DNA from: Paracoccaceae bacterium
Lineage (GTDB): Bacteria; Pseudomonadota; Alphaproteobacteria; Rhodobacterales; Rhodobacteraceae
Reading direction: 5' to 3'
Length of the DNA: 7,960 nt
Assembly: GCA_007129775.1 (NCBI GenBank)
Contig: SKUV01000283.1
Location: forward strand, 1-7,960
Positions 1 through 5,926 of this stretch are shown here, piece by piece. Below the pieces are notes generated by a model. It searched no databases. It was given only the letters and a program-made list of their open reading frames with translations, and was not told where the DNA came from. How positions within the stretch are numbered: the stretch's first letter is position 1; each line of letters opens with the position of its first letter. Position numbers and translations under genes: made by a program.

Positions 1-357
1 CCCGGCATAGACCCCCAGCGGGATGCCCAGCACCACGGCGATGACGATGGCGGCGAAGGCCAGCTCCAGCGTGGCGGGCATCCGTTCCAGGATCAGCCCC
101 AGCGCCGGGCGGTTGTAGACGAAGGAATTACCGAAATCGCCCTGCAGCAAGTTGCCAAGGAAGATGAAATACTGCTCGTGAAAGGGCCGGTCGAGGCCAA
201 GCTGCACGATCAGCCGCGCGCGTTCGGCCTGGGTTGCGTCGGGGTCGATCAGGATGTCCACCGGATTGCCGACCGCGAAGATCCCGGCGAACACCAGAAA
301 CGACATCACGAAGGCCAGAAACAACGCCTGCAGCAGGCGCCGGATGACATAGACCAA
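1..357 (-). CDS. ABC transporter permease, DppB/OppB type (N-terminal part)
   Basis: This is the N-terminal 119 residues of an inner-membrane permease of a dipeptide/oligopeptide-type ABC importer; the rest lies beyond the left edge. Seen: the protein begins VYVIRRLLQALFLAF after the start, with one membrane span at about residues 7-30. A periplasmic stretch follows, carrying the family hallmarks LGLDRP (53-58), GDFGNS (73-78) and ERMPATLELA (91-100). A second span begins at about 99, with IPLGVYAG at the edge. The start is TTG at 355-357, chosen because it sits 6 nt after a GGAGG and keeps the usual short cytoplasmic N-terminus; the next ATG would cut into the first span. A DppC-type partner, a periplasmic binding protein and ATPases are expected further left. 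Divergence from a LysR gene suggests regulated uptake. Family knowledge: this class carries peptides, nickel, opines or sugars, so the substrate cannot be named. Confidence 0.92.
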   Translation of the reverse strand, partial: MVYVIRRLLQALFLAFVMSFLVFAGIFAVGNPVDILIDPDATQAERARLIVQLGLDRPFHEQYFIFLGNLLQGDFGNSFVYNRPALGLILERMPATLELAFAAIVIAVVLGIPLGVYAG

Positions 358-363
358 ACCAGA

Positions 364-368
364 CCTCC
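364..368 (-). promoter_or_regulatory. Ribosome binding site deciding the TTG start of the permease
   Basis: GGAGG on the minus strand lies 6 nt before the TTG at 357-355. No ATG or GTG is available at that spacing, so this site fixes the non-ATG start. Confidence 0.7.
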
Positions 369-423
369 CCCGTGGCCGGTGTCCGCCCCTCACCGGGCCC
401 GGCACCCGCCCTAATTCGCAAGG

Positions 424-456
424 ATGATTGACGCCCCGGAGATTCGGCGCAATCAT
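424..456. promoter_or_regulatory. Mirrored palindrome and overlapping divergent promoters between permease and lysR genes
   Basis: ATGATTG (424-430) is matched by its reverse complement CAATCAT (450-456). Further inside, CGCC (432-435) matches GGCG (446-449), with one unpaired A at 431. Read forward, TTGACG (428-433), a 17-bp spacer and AATCAT (451-456) form a fair sigma-70 promoter for the regulator. Read in reverse, TTGCGC (452-447), 17 bp and AATCAT (429-424) form a weaker promoter for the permease, so each -10 overlaps the other's -35. A further CAAT-N3-ATTG palindrome sits at 450-460. LysR-type proteins commonly bind such symmetric sites between divergent genes. The symmetry is seen; operator function is inferred. 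Confidence 0.45.
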
Positions 457-466
457 ATTGAGATCC

Positions 467-484
467 GGCAAGACCTGATTTGCC
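467..484. promoter_or_regulatory. Inverted repeat GGCAA-N8-TTGCC in the lysR leader
   Basis: Perfect 5-bp arms (467-471 and 480-484) lie between the predicted regulator promoter and its ribosome binding site. This could be a second, autoregulatory operator half-pair or a small RNA hairpin. Arms of this length can occur by chance. Confidence 0.25.
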
Positions 485-505
485 AAACGAATAGGGGAAA
501 GGCCG

Positions 506-1450
506 ATGGAGCTGCGCCACCTCAGGGCCTTCCGCGCGGTCATGCAGACCGGCTCCACCGTCGATGCGGCGCAATCGCTCGGGATATCTCAGCCCTCGGT
601 CAGCCGCCTTCTGACGGAATTCGAAGAGGCCACGGGCGAGCGGCTGTTCATCCGCGCGAACGGCCGCCTTGTCGCGCGCGAGAACGCCGAGGCGGTGCTC
701 CATGATGTGGAGCGCGCGCTGACCGAGATCGAGAATTTGCGCGCCCGGGCCGAGGGCTCTGCCGTGCCGCTGCGCTTTGCGGCGCCCGCCGGCGTCGTCA
801 CGCGCATTTTCGGCCCGGCGGTGCGCCGGCTGCAACAGGATCGGCCGGGCCAGAAGATCGTGGCCGAAATCATGTCCTATTACGATGTGGTCGGCGCCGT
901 CGCCTCCGGCCGGATCGACCTCGGATTCGTCAAGGCCCCGGTGGCGCATCCGGCGCTGGACCTGATCGACCTGATCGAGGTGGGTACCGATGTGGTGCTG
1001 CCGCGCAGCCACCCGCTGGCCGGCCGCGCCCAGATCACCGTGCGCGATCTGGCCGGCGAGGCGCTTGTGCTGCTGGGCCGGATGCGCCCCTTCCGCGTGC
1101 AACTGGAACGGATGTTCCAGCGCGCCCGCATCCGCCCCGAGATCGTGATCGAGACACAGGCGGTCAGTTCCGCCTGCAGCTTCGTGCGCGAGGGGCTGGG
1201 CATCACCATCGCCAATGCGCTGCTGGCCCGGGCCGAGGCCGGGGACGACCTGCTGTGCATCCCCTTCGCCGGGGCGCCGCGCCACCGCTTCCGGCTCGCG
1301 CAATTGCACCGCCCCGCGCGCCCGCAGGCGCTGCGGCTGCTGGCCCGGCATGTGCAGGACGTGGCACAGGGCATCGCAGGCACGGGGATCGCAGGCCCGG
1401 GAATCGCGCCCCCGGCCGCCAAATCCCCCGGCACCACGAGGGCCGGCTAG
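506..1450 (+). CDS. LysR-type transcriptional regulator
   Basis: A DNA-binding transcriptional regulator of 314 residues. Seen: an N-terminal winged helix-turn-helix (about residues 3-60), with the recognition region SLGISQPSVSRLLTEFEEAT typical of the family. A linker helix follows (about 62-85), then a periplasmic-binding-like effector domain from about 88 to 285, including the familiar VREGLGITIAN at 227-237. The start ATG follows AGGGGAAAGG. The N-terminus and the SYYDVV segment at 124-129 remind me of the OccR/NocR opine-responsive branch, but that subgroup call is tentative. It is divergent from a peptide/opine-type ABC permease, its most likely target together with its own gene. The last 25-30 residues are a low-complexity Gly/Ala/Pro tail containing a 5-residue repeat, which is unusual for the family. 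The effector is unknown. Confidence 0.93.
   Translation: MELRHLRAFRAVMQTGSTVDAAQSLGISQPSVSRLLTEFEEATGERLFIRANGRLVARENAEAVLHDVERALTEIENLRARAEGSAVPLRFAAPAGVVTRIFGPAVRRLQQDRPGQKIVAEIMSYYDVVGAVASGRIDLGFVKAPVAHPALDLIDLIEVGTDVVLPRSHPLAGRAQITVRDLAGEALVLLGRMRPFRVQLERMFQRARIRPEIVIETQAVSSACSFVREGLGITIANALLARAEAGDDLLCIPFAGAPRHRFRLAQLHRPARPQALRLLARHVQDVAQGIAGTGIAGPGIAPPAAKSPGTTRAG
1370..1414 (+). repeat. Three tandem 15-bp units in the lysR 3' end
   Basis: Three in-frame 15-bp units at 1370-1384, 1385-1399 and 1400-1414 share a GGNATCGC core. They encode GIAGT, GIAGP and GIAPP (residues 289-303). The third unit is the most diverged. The repeats lie beyond the conserved effector domain, so they probably arose by slippage in a tolerant tail. 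Confidence 0.7.
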
Positions 1451-1461
1451 GCGGGCCGGCC
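1441..1461. terminator. GC hairpin spanning the convergent lysR and thrS stop codons
   Basis: GGCCGGC (1441-1447) and GCCGGCC (1455-1461) are perfect 7-bp reverse complements around a 7-nt loop. The loop contains the lysR TAG, and the right arm reaches the first base of the thrS stop triplet. Only 10 bp separate the two coding regions. No T-run follows on either strand, so this is a possible bidirectional transcription barrier rather than a classical intrinsic terminator. Confidence 0.4.
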
Positions 1462-3440
1462 TATTCCGCGGCTTCGGCCAGCGCCGCGCGGGCGCGCCGC
1501 AGGTCGGGCGGGGCGGCCTCGGCGGCGAGGCTGCGCACCACCTCCGCCAGCGCCATGGTCTGCGTGCCCTTGTCGCCCAGCCGCCTGACCGAGACGCTGC
1601 GCTCGGCCACCTCGCGCGCGCCGATGGCAAGGATCACCGGCACCTTGGCCAGCGAATGCTCGCGCACCTTGTAGTTGATCTTTTCGTTGCGCAGATCGGC
1701 CTCCGCCCGGATGCCCGCGGCCGTCAGCGCCGCCACCACCTCGGCCACGTAATCATCGGCCTCCGACACGATCGAGGCGACCACAACCTGCCGCGGCGCC
1801 AGCCACAGCGGAAGCCGGCCGGCGTAATTCTCGATCAGCACGCCGATGAAGCGCTCGAAAGAGCCAAGAACCGCGCGGTGCAGCATCACGGGCCGGTGTT
1901 TCGCGCCGTCCACGCCCACATAGCTCGCGTCCAGCCGCTCCGGCAGGTTCGGGTCAACCTGCAGCGTGCCGCATTGCCAGTCCCGCCCGATGGCGTCGCG
2001 CAGCACGAATTCGAGCTTGGGGCCGTAGAAGGCGCCCTCGCCCTCGAAGACCTCATAGCTGTGGCCCGACGCCGCCACCGCATTGGCCAGCGCCGCCTCG
2101 GCGTGATCCCAGCTTTCCTCCGACCCGATGCGCTTTTCCGGCCGGGTCGAAAGCTTGATGCGCCACTCGTCAAAGCCCAGATCGGCATAGATATCCGACA
2201 GCAACTCGATGAAACGGCGCGATTCCTCCTCGATCTGCGCCTCGGTGCAGAAGATATGCGCATCGTCCTGCGTGAAGCCCCGCACCCGCATGATCCCGTG
2301 CAGCGCGCCGCTCGGCTCGTAGCGGTTGCAGGATCCGAATTCGGCCATCCGCAGCGGCAGGTCGCGATAGCTTTTCAGCCCCTGATTGAACACCTGAACG
2401 TGGCAGGGGCAGTTCATCGGCTTGAGCGCATTGATGGATTTCTCGCGCGCATGCTCCTCGTCCACCTCGACGATAAACATGTGCTCCTGATAATTCTCCC
2501 AATGGCCGCTCTCTTCCCACAGCTTGCGGTTGACGACCTGCGGCGTGTTCACCTCCACATAGCCGCCGCGGCGCTGCTGGCGGCGCATGTAATCCTGCAG
2601 CGTGGTGTAGATCGTCCAGCCATTGGGATGCCAGAATATCTGGCCCGGCGCCTCTTCCTGCAGATGGAACAGCTCCATCTCCCGGCCGAGCCGGCGGTGA
2701 TCGCGCCTGGCGGCCTCCTCCAGCATGGTCTGGTGGGCCTTGAGATCGTCGCGGTTGCGGAAGGCCACCCCGTAGATGCGCTGCAGCATCGGCCGCGTGC
2801 TGTCGCCCAGCCAATAGGCCCCGGCCACATGGGTCAGGCGGAAGGCATCGGCCGGCACCTGCCCGGTGTGCTGCAGATGCGGGCCGCGGCACAGATCCTG
2901 CCAGTCGCCGTGCCAGTACATGCGCAGCGGCTCGCCCTCGGGGATGCGTTCGATCAGTTCGATCTTGAAGGGCTCGCCGCTGGCCTCGTAATGGGCGATG
3001 GCGCGGGCCCGGTCCCAGATCTCGGTGCGCACGGGCTCGCGGGCATTGATGATCGCCTTCATCCGCGCCTCGATCTGGCCGAGGTCGTCGGGGGTGAAGG
3101 GCTCCGCCCGGTCGAAATCGTAAAACCAGCCGTGATCGCGCACCGGCCCGATCGTCACCTTCACATCGGGCCAGATTTCCTGCACGGCGCGGGCCATGAT
3201 ATGGGCAAGGTCGTGGCGGATCAGCTCCAGCGCCGGCGCTTCATCGGCCATTGTATGAATAGTGATAGCCGCATCACGGTCGATCGGCCATTGAAGATCC
3301 CAATGGACGCCATCGACCGATGCCGAAATTGCCTTTTTTCCCAGAGATTTGGAGATACTTTCTGCGATTTCCGCCGGGGTGATTCCGGCCGGATAGCTGC
3401 GCAGGGATTTGTCGGGAAATGTAAGGTCGATCTGGGCCAT
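1461..3440 (-). CDS. thrS: Threonine--tRNA ligase (ThrRS)
   Basis: Cytoplasmic enzyme that charges tRNA-Thr with threonine and edits mis-charged serine; essential for translation. The protein has 659 residues, against 642 in E. coli. Domains in order: TGS (about 1-64); editing domain with H76/H80 and C184/H188 (DLCRGPH); class II catalytic core (about 250-545); anticodon-binding domain (about 550-645). The expected zinc ligands are C344 in MNCPCH, H395 in DDAHIF and H521 in MLHRAV. Motif 2 lies around RMAEFGSCNRYEPSG and motif 3 around GSFERFIGVLIE. The ATG is preceded by GAGGAG at good spacing. Two small deviations from the E. coli sequence as I remember it are NCPCH for NCPGH and CNRYEP for CHRNEP; both probably reflect lineage. 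The gene stands alone, convergent with lysR and divergent from the MFS operon. No infC/rplT follows, unlike in E. coli. Confidence 0.98.
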   Translation of the reverse strand: MAQIDLTFPDKSLRSYPAGITPAEIAESISKSLGKKAISASVDGVHWDLQWPIDRDAAITIHTMADEAPALELIRHDLAHIMARAVQEIWPDVKVTIGPVRDHGWFYDFDRAEPFTPDDLGQIEARMKAIINAREPVRTEIWDRARAIAHYEASGEPFKIELIERIPEGEPLRMYWHGDWQDLCRGPHLQHTGQVPADAFRLTHVAGAYWLGDSTRPMLQRIYGVAFRNRDDLKAHQTMLEEAARRDHRRLGREMELFHLQEEAPGQIFWHPNGWTIYTTLQDYMRRQQRRGGYVEVNTPQVVNRKLWEESGHWENYQEHMFIVEVDEEHAREKSINALKPMNCPCHVQVFNQGLKSYRDLPLRMAEFGSCNRYEPSGALHGIMRVRGFTQDDAHIFCTEAQIEEESRRFIELLSDIYADLGFDEWRIKLSTRPEKRIGSEESWDHAEAALANAVAASGHSYEVFEGEGAFYGPKLEFVLRDAIGRDWQCGTLQVDPNLPERLDASYVGVDGAKHRPVMLHRAVLGSFERFIGVLIENYAGRLPLWLAPRQVVVASIVSEADDYVAEVVAALTAAGIRAEADLRNEKINYKVREHSLAKVPVILAIGAREVAERSVSVRRLGDKGTQTMALAEVVRSLAAEAAPPDLRRARAALAEAAE

Positions 3441-3526
3441 GGCTGGCTCTCCTCGTCGGTTTGGCGCCTACGGAACGCCCGGTTGCGGGTTATGTCGGCC
3501 GCCTGTTTCCAATACCGGGCGCCCCG

Positions 3527-3532
3527 TGTCAA
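3527..3532 (-). promoter_or_regulatory. Candidate -35 element for thrS
   Basis: A perfect TTGACA on the minus strand lies about 87 bp upstream of the thrS start. The region 16-18 bp downstream (around GGAAAC) is a poor -10 match, so only the -35-like hexamer is supported. No threonine-rich leader peptide or T-box was recognised in the leader. Confidence 0.3.
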
Positions 3533-3540
3533 TGTGCGAT

Positions 3541-3563
3541 CCGGCGCGCGCTGCGAGCGCCGG
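3541..3563. repeat. Strong inverted repeat between thrS and the MFS operon
   Basis: CCGGCGC (3541-3547) and GCGCCGG (3557-3563) are perfect 7-bp arms around 9 nt. An alternative stem, GCGCT (3548-3552) with AGCGC (3556-3560), competes for the same bases. It sits in a 195-bp divergent gap, upstream of the thrS -35-like hexamer and about 70 bp before the small membrane protein gene. Role unknown: operator, leader hairpin or plain GC-rich noise. No convincing forward promoter was found in this gap. Confidence 0.4.
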
Positions 3564-3624
3564 GCAAACCGCGGCGCCCGCGCAACCGACCGCGCCGCCG
3601 CGCGTTGAGGGGGCCGAACCATGC

Positions 3625-3629
3625 GGAGG
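3625..3629 (+). promoter_or_regulatory. Ribosome binding site of the small membrane protein gene
   Basis: GGAGG lies 6 nt before the ATG at 3636 and favours that start. A second in-frame ATG at 3621 is preceded by a GAGGGGG run, so a start 5 codons earlier is also possible. An in-frame TGA at 3606-3608 bars anything longer. Confidence 0.55.
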
Positions 3630-3635
3630 CAAACC

Positions 3636-3743
3636 ATGAGCGACATCGACACCCGCGCCTGGGGCACAGCCGGCATCATCGGCGCGCTGATGATCGGCCT
3701 CGGCCTGTGGCAACGGCGCACGGAACGGGAGGACGCACCATGA
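3636..3743 (+). CDS. Small single-span membrane protein (35 aa), first gene of the MFS operon
   Basis: A 35-residue protein of unknown function. Seen: a short polar N-terminus (MSDIDTRAW), one hydrophobic span at about residues 10-24 (TAGIIGALMIGLGLW), then a charged C-terminus (QRRTEREDAP) whose positive residues suggest it faces the cytoplasm. The start is supported by GGAGG at 6 nt; an alternative ATG lies 15 bp upstream in frame. The stop overlaps the MFS start as ATGA (3740-3743), so the two are probably translationally coupled. A strong ribosome binding site, a clean membrane helix and the tight overlap together argue for a real gene rather than a chance frame. By analogy with other small membrane proteins it may assist or stabilise the transporter, but this is inference. 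It could also act only as a leader that drives coupling. Confidence 0.65.
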   Translation: MSDIDTRAWGTAGIIGALMIGLGLWQRRTEREDAP

Positions 3744-5056
3744 GCAGCCGACGCGACGCGGTCACCATGGCCTACGAGGCGCTGGCGGGCGAGGATGACG
3801 GCCGCTCCTGCCGCGACATCCCCGAAAGCGCCTGCCGCGAACAGCCCGGCAATTTCCTGCGCCATGCCGCGGCACTTGGCCTGAACAAGGCCGCCGACGG
3901 GCTGTCCGACCCGAAACTCGTGCTGTCATGGCTGATGACCCATCTGGGCGCGCCGGCAGCGCTGGTGGGCCTCCTGGTGCCGATCCGCGAGGCCGGCTCG
4001 CTTCTGCCGCAGCTGTTCACCGCCGCCCGCATCCGCGGCATGCCCCGGCGCAAATGGGCCTGGGCGGGGGCCGCGCTGGGCCAGGGCGCGGGCGCGGCGA
4101 TCATCCTCGCCGCGGCGCTGGCGCTCGAGGGGCTGGCGGCGGGGCTGGTGATCCTTGCGGGGCTGGCGGTGCTTGCGCTTTCGCGCTCGGTCGCCTCGGT
4201 CGCCTACAAGGACGTGCTGGGCAAGACCGTCGACAAGGGGCGGCGCGGCACGGTCACGGGGCTGGCCTCGTCGTGGTCGGCGCTGGTGGTAATCGCCTTC
4301 GCGCTGACGCTCATCGCCTTCGCCGAGGCCCGCGCGCCGGTGGTGCTGGGCGCGCTGGCGCTGGCGGCGGCGGCATGGGTGCTGGCCGGCACGGTCTTTG
4401 CCGGGCTCACCGAAGAGGCCGGCGCGCAGGAGGGCGGCGCCAACGCGCTGGGCGACGCGCTCGCCAACCTGCGCTACCTGCGCGAGGATGCGCAACTGGC
4501 GCGGTTCGTCGCCGCCCGCGGGCTGCTGACGGCCACGGCGCTGGCGCCGCCATGGCTCGTCGTGCTCGCCGCCGGCGAGGGCGGCGCGGCGCTGGAGGGG
4601 CTGGGCGCGATGGTGCTGGCCTCGGCACTGGCGGCGCTCTTGTCGGGCTATGTCTGGGGCCGGCTCGCCGACCGTTCGTCGCGGCGGGTGCTGATCTGGA
4701 CGGGGCTGAGCGGCGCCGCCGGCATGGTGCTGACGCTGGTCTTCTGGGCGCTTGGGCTGGCCGGCACGCTCTGGGCCATGCCGCTGGCGCTTTTCGCGAT
4801 CATGGTCGCCCATCAGGGCGTGCGGCTGGGCCGTTCCACCTATCTGGTGGATATGGTTGGCACCGATCTGCGCGCGGTCTACACCGCGATTGCGAATACC
4901 GTGATCGGGGTGTTGCTGCTGGCCAGCGGCCTCTTCGGGGCGATTGCGGGGCTGTTCGGGGCGGCGGTGACGCTGGGCTTGTTCGCCGCGATGGCGCTGG
5001 GCGGGGCGATCGTGGCCGCCGGGCTGAAGGAACTGGGAGGACGCGATGACGCCTGA
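3740..5056 (+). CDS. MFS transporter, 12 predicted membrane spans
   Basis: A secondary transporter of the major facilitator superfamily, 438 residues, in the inner membrane; substrate unknown. Seen: a polar N-terminal region of about 37 residues with two cysteines (C24, C32), then six spans up to about 220. A soluble central loop follows (about 221-255), then six more spans up to about 428. The cytoplasmic loop YKDVLGKTVDKGRRGTVTGL (156-174) and GRLADRSSRR (307-316) resemble MFS signature loops. I chose the ATG at 3740, which has GGGAGGA at 7 nt and the ATGA overlap with the small protein. The frame is open upstream, but that part is non-hydrophobic and Arg-rich, so not coding. The C-terminus overlaps the hydrolase start by 11 nt. 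The direction of transport cannot be read from the sequence. Confidence 0.9.
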   Translation: MSSRRDAVTMAYEALAGEDDGRSCRDIPESACREQPGNFLRHAAALGLNKAADGLSDPKLVLSWLMTHLGAPAALVGLLVPIREAGSLLPQLFTAARIRGMPRRKWAWAGAALGQGAGAAIILAAALALEGLAAGLVILAGLAVLALSRSVASVAYKDVLGKTVDKGRRGTVTGLASSWSALVVIAFALTLIAFAEARAPVVLGALALAAAAWVLAGTVFAGLTEEAGAQEGGANALGDALANLRYLREDAQLARFVAARGLLTATALAPPWLVVLAAGEGGAALEGLGAMVLASALAALLSGYVWGRLADRSSRRVLIWTGLSGAAGMVLTLVFWALGLAGTLWAMPLALFAIMVAHQGVRLGRSTYLVDMVGTDLRAVYTAIANTVIGVLLLASGLFGAIAGLFGAAVTLGLFAAMALGGAIVAAGLKELGGRDDA

Positions 5057-5804
5057 GTATCTGGACACGCCGCAGGGGCGGCGCATCGCCCATCACCGCA
5101 CGAAAGGCGCGGGGCCGGGGGTGGTGTTTCTGGGCGGCTTCCGCTCGGACATGGACGGCACCAAGGCGCTGCATCTGGAGGCCTGGGCCCGGGCGCGCGG
5201 CCGCGCCTTTCTGCGCTTCGACTATTCCGGGCACGGCCAGTCGGGCGGGCGGTTCGAGGATGGCGCCATCGGCGACTGGGCCGAGGATTCCGCCGCCGCG
5301 CTGGAGGCGCTGACCGAGGGGCCGCAGATCCTCGTGGGCTCGTCCATGGGCGGCTGGATCGCGCTTCTGCTCGCGCGGTCGATGCCCGCGCGCGTGGCGG
5401 GGCTGGTGGGCATCGCCGCCGCGCCCGATTTCACCGAAGACAGCATCTGGGCCGGCGCCACCGAGGCGCAGCGCGCGGAGATGATGCGCGCGGGCTTCAT
5501 CTCCCTGCCCTCGGATTATTCCGACGAGCCCTATATCTTCACCCGCCGTCTGGTGGAGGACGGACGGCGCCATCTGGTGCTGCGCGCGCCGCTGCCCCTG
5601 CCCTGCCCGGTGCGGCTGTTGCAGGGCACGGCGGATGCGGATGTGCCGGTGTCGGTGGCGCTGCGGCTGCTGGAGCATGCCGAGGGTCCGGACATCCGCC
5701 TGACGCTGGTCAAGGGCGCCGATCACCGGTTTTCGTCACCCGACTGCCTGACCCTGATCGAGACGGCATTGGCCGAGATCTCGGCTGCGGGCGATGCCGC
5801 ATAG
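5046..5804 (+). CDS. Alpha/beta hydrolase, ABHD10-like serine (thio)esterase
   Basis: A soluble serine hydrolase of 252 residues; no signal peptide is visible, so probably cytoplasmic. Seen: an oxyanion strand VVFLGGFRSDM (27-36), the RFDYSGHGQSGG segment (57-68), the nucleophile elbow GSSMGGW with Ser100, the acid LLQGTADADVP with Asp197, and the base GADHRF with His227. The blocks FDYSGHG, ILVGSSMGGW and CPVRLLQG, together with PSDYS, resemble human mitochondrial ABHD10 as I recall it, which acts as an acyl-glucuronide esterase and a cysteine depalmitoylase. The bacterial substrate is unknown. The ATG has GGGAGG at 5 nt and lies inside the 3' end of the MFS gene (11-nt overlap), so the pair is likely co-translated and functionally linked. 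Alternative call: generic alpha/beta-fold hydrolase. Confidence 0.9.
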   Translation: MTPEYLDTPQGRRIAHHRTKGAGPGVVFLGGFRSDMDGTKALHLEAWARARGRAFLRFDYSGHGQSGGRFEDGAIGDWAEDSAAALEALTEGPQILVGSSMGGWIALLLARSMPARVAGLVGIAAAPDFTEDSIWAGATEAQRAEMMRAGFISLPSDYSDEPYIFTRRLVEDGRRHLVLRAPLPLPCPVRLLQGTADADVPVSVALRLLEHAEGPDIRLTLVKGADHRFSSPDCLTLIETALAEISAAGDAA

Positions 5805-5926
5805 GGGCGGAACGACGCGCGAAGGCTTGACCTTTTGCGACATTCGCAGCCCTTTGGCCGGCTCTTCGGCCCAGTATTCTGTCACTTTTCCGACAATTCA
5901 AGCCGATCGCGCAACAAGGCGCGGTG
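5805..5926. other. Convergent intergenic region with several small hairpins
   Basis: This 122-bp gap between the hydrolase and phaZ ends shows no gene. It holds TGCGA-CAT-TCGCA (5836-5848), GGCCG-N6-CGGCC (5856-5871), TGTC-N8-GACA (5880-5895) and CGCGC-N6-GCGCG (5908-5923). A wider pair, GGCTTGA (5824-5830) and TCAAGCC (5898-5904), encloses most of them. The region is more A/T-rich than its flanks, as is usual for terminator zones. Confidence 0.4.
5856..5871 (+). terminator. Possible terminator hairpin after the hydrolase gene
   Basis: A GGCCG/CGGCC stem with a 6-nt loop is followed by a T-containing stretch (CAGTATTCTGTCACTTTTC), not a clean T-run. It is about 50 bp past the hydrolase stop. 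Weak by intrinsic-terminator rules. Confidence 0.3.

Noticed and set aside
393..402. Perfect CCGGGCCCGG palindrome in the permease leader
   Set aside because: Pure G/C palindromes of 10 bp are expected at this base composition and the flanks do not extend the symmetry.
128..1630. A 500-codon open frame on the minus strand, opposite lysR
   Set aside because: It spans the permease start, the lysR promoter gap and the lysR gene, and reads as Arg/Pro/Gly-rich noise. The real permease is in another frame on this strand.
3441..3526. A T-box, threonine-rich leader peptide or tRNA-like operator upstream of thrS
   Set aside because: No Thr-codon run, T-box core or anticodon-arm mimic could be found in the leader.
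1215..3608. A 797-codon open frame on the plus strand, opposite thrS
   Set aside because: It is antisense to an unmistakable thrS and overlaps lysR. Its translation is low-complexity, rich in His/Arg/Ala/Leu, with no domain. High GC content leaves this opposite frame free of stops.
3461..3739. N-terminal extension of the MFS protein by 93 codons
   Set aside because: Arg/Pro-rich and non-hydrophobic, lies over the thrS leader and the small membrane protein; the ATG at 3740 has a good ribosome binding site and the ATGA overlap.
3926..5086. A 386-codon minus-strand frame opposite the MFS gene
   Set aside because: The translation is Arg/Gln/His-rich without hydrophobic or domain pattern, whereas the plus-strand frame gives a clean 12-span transporter.
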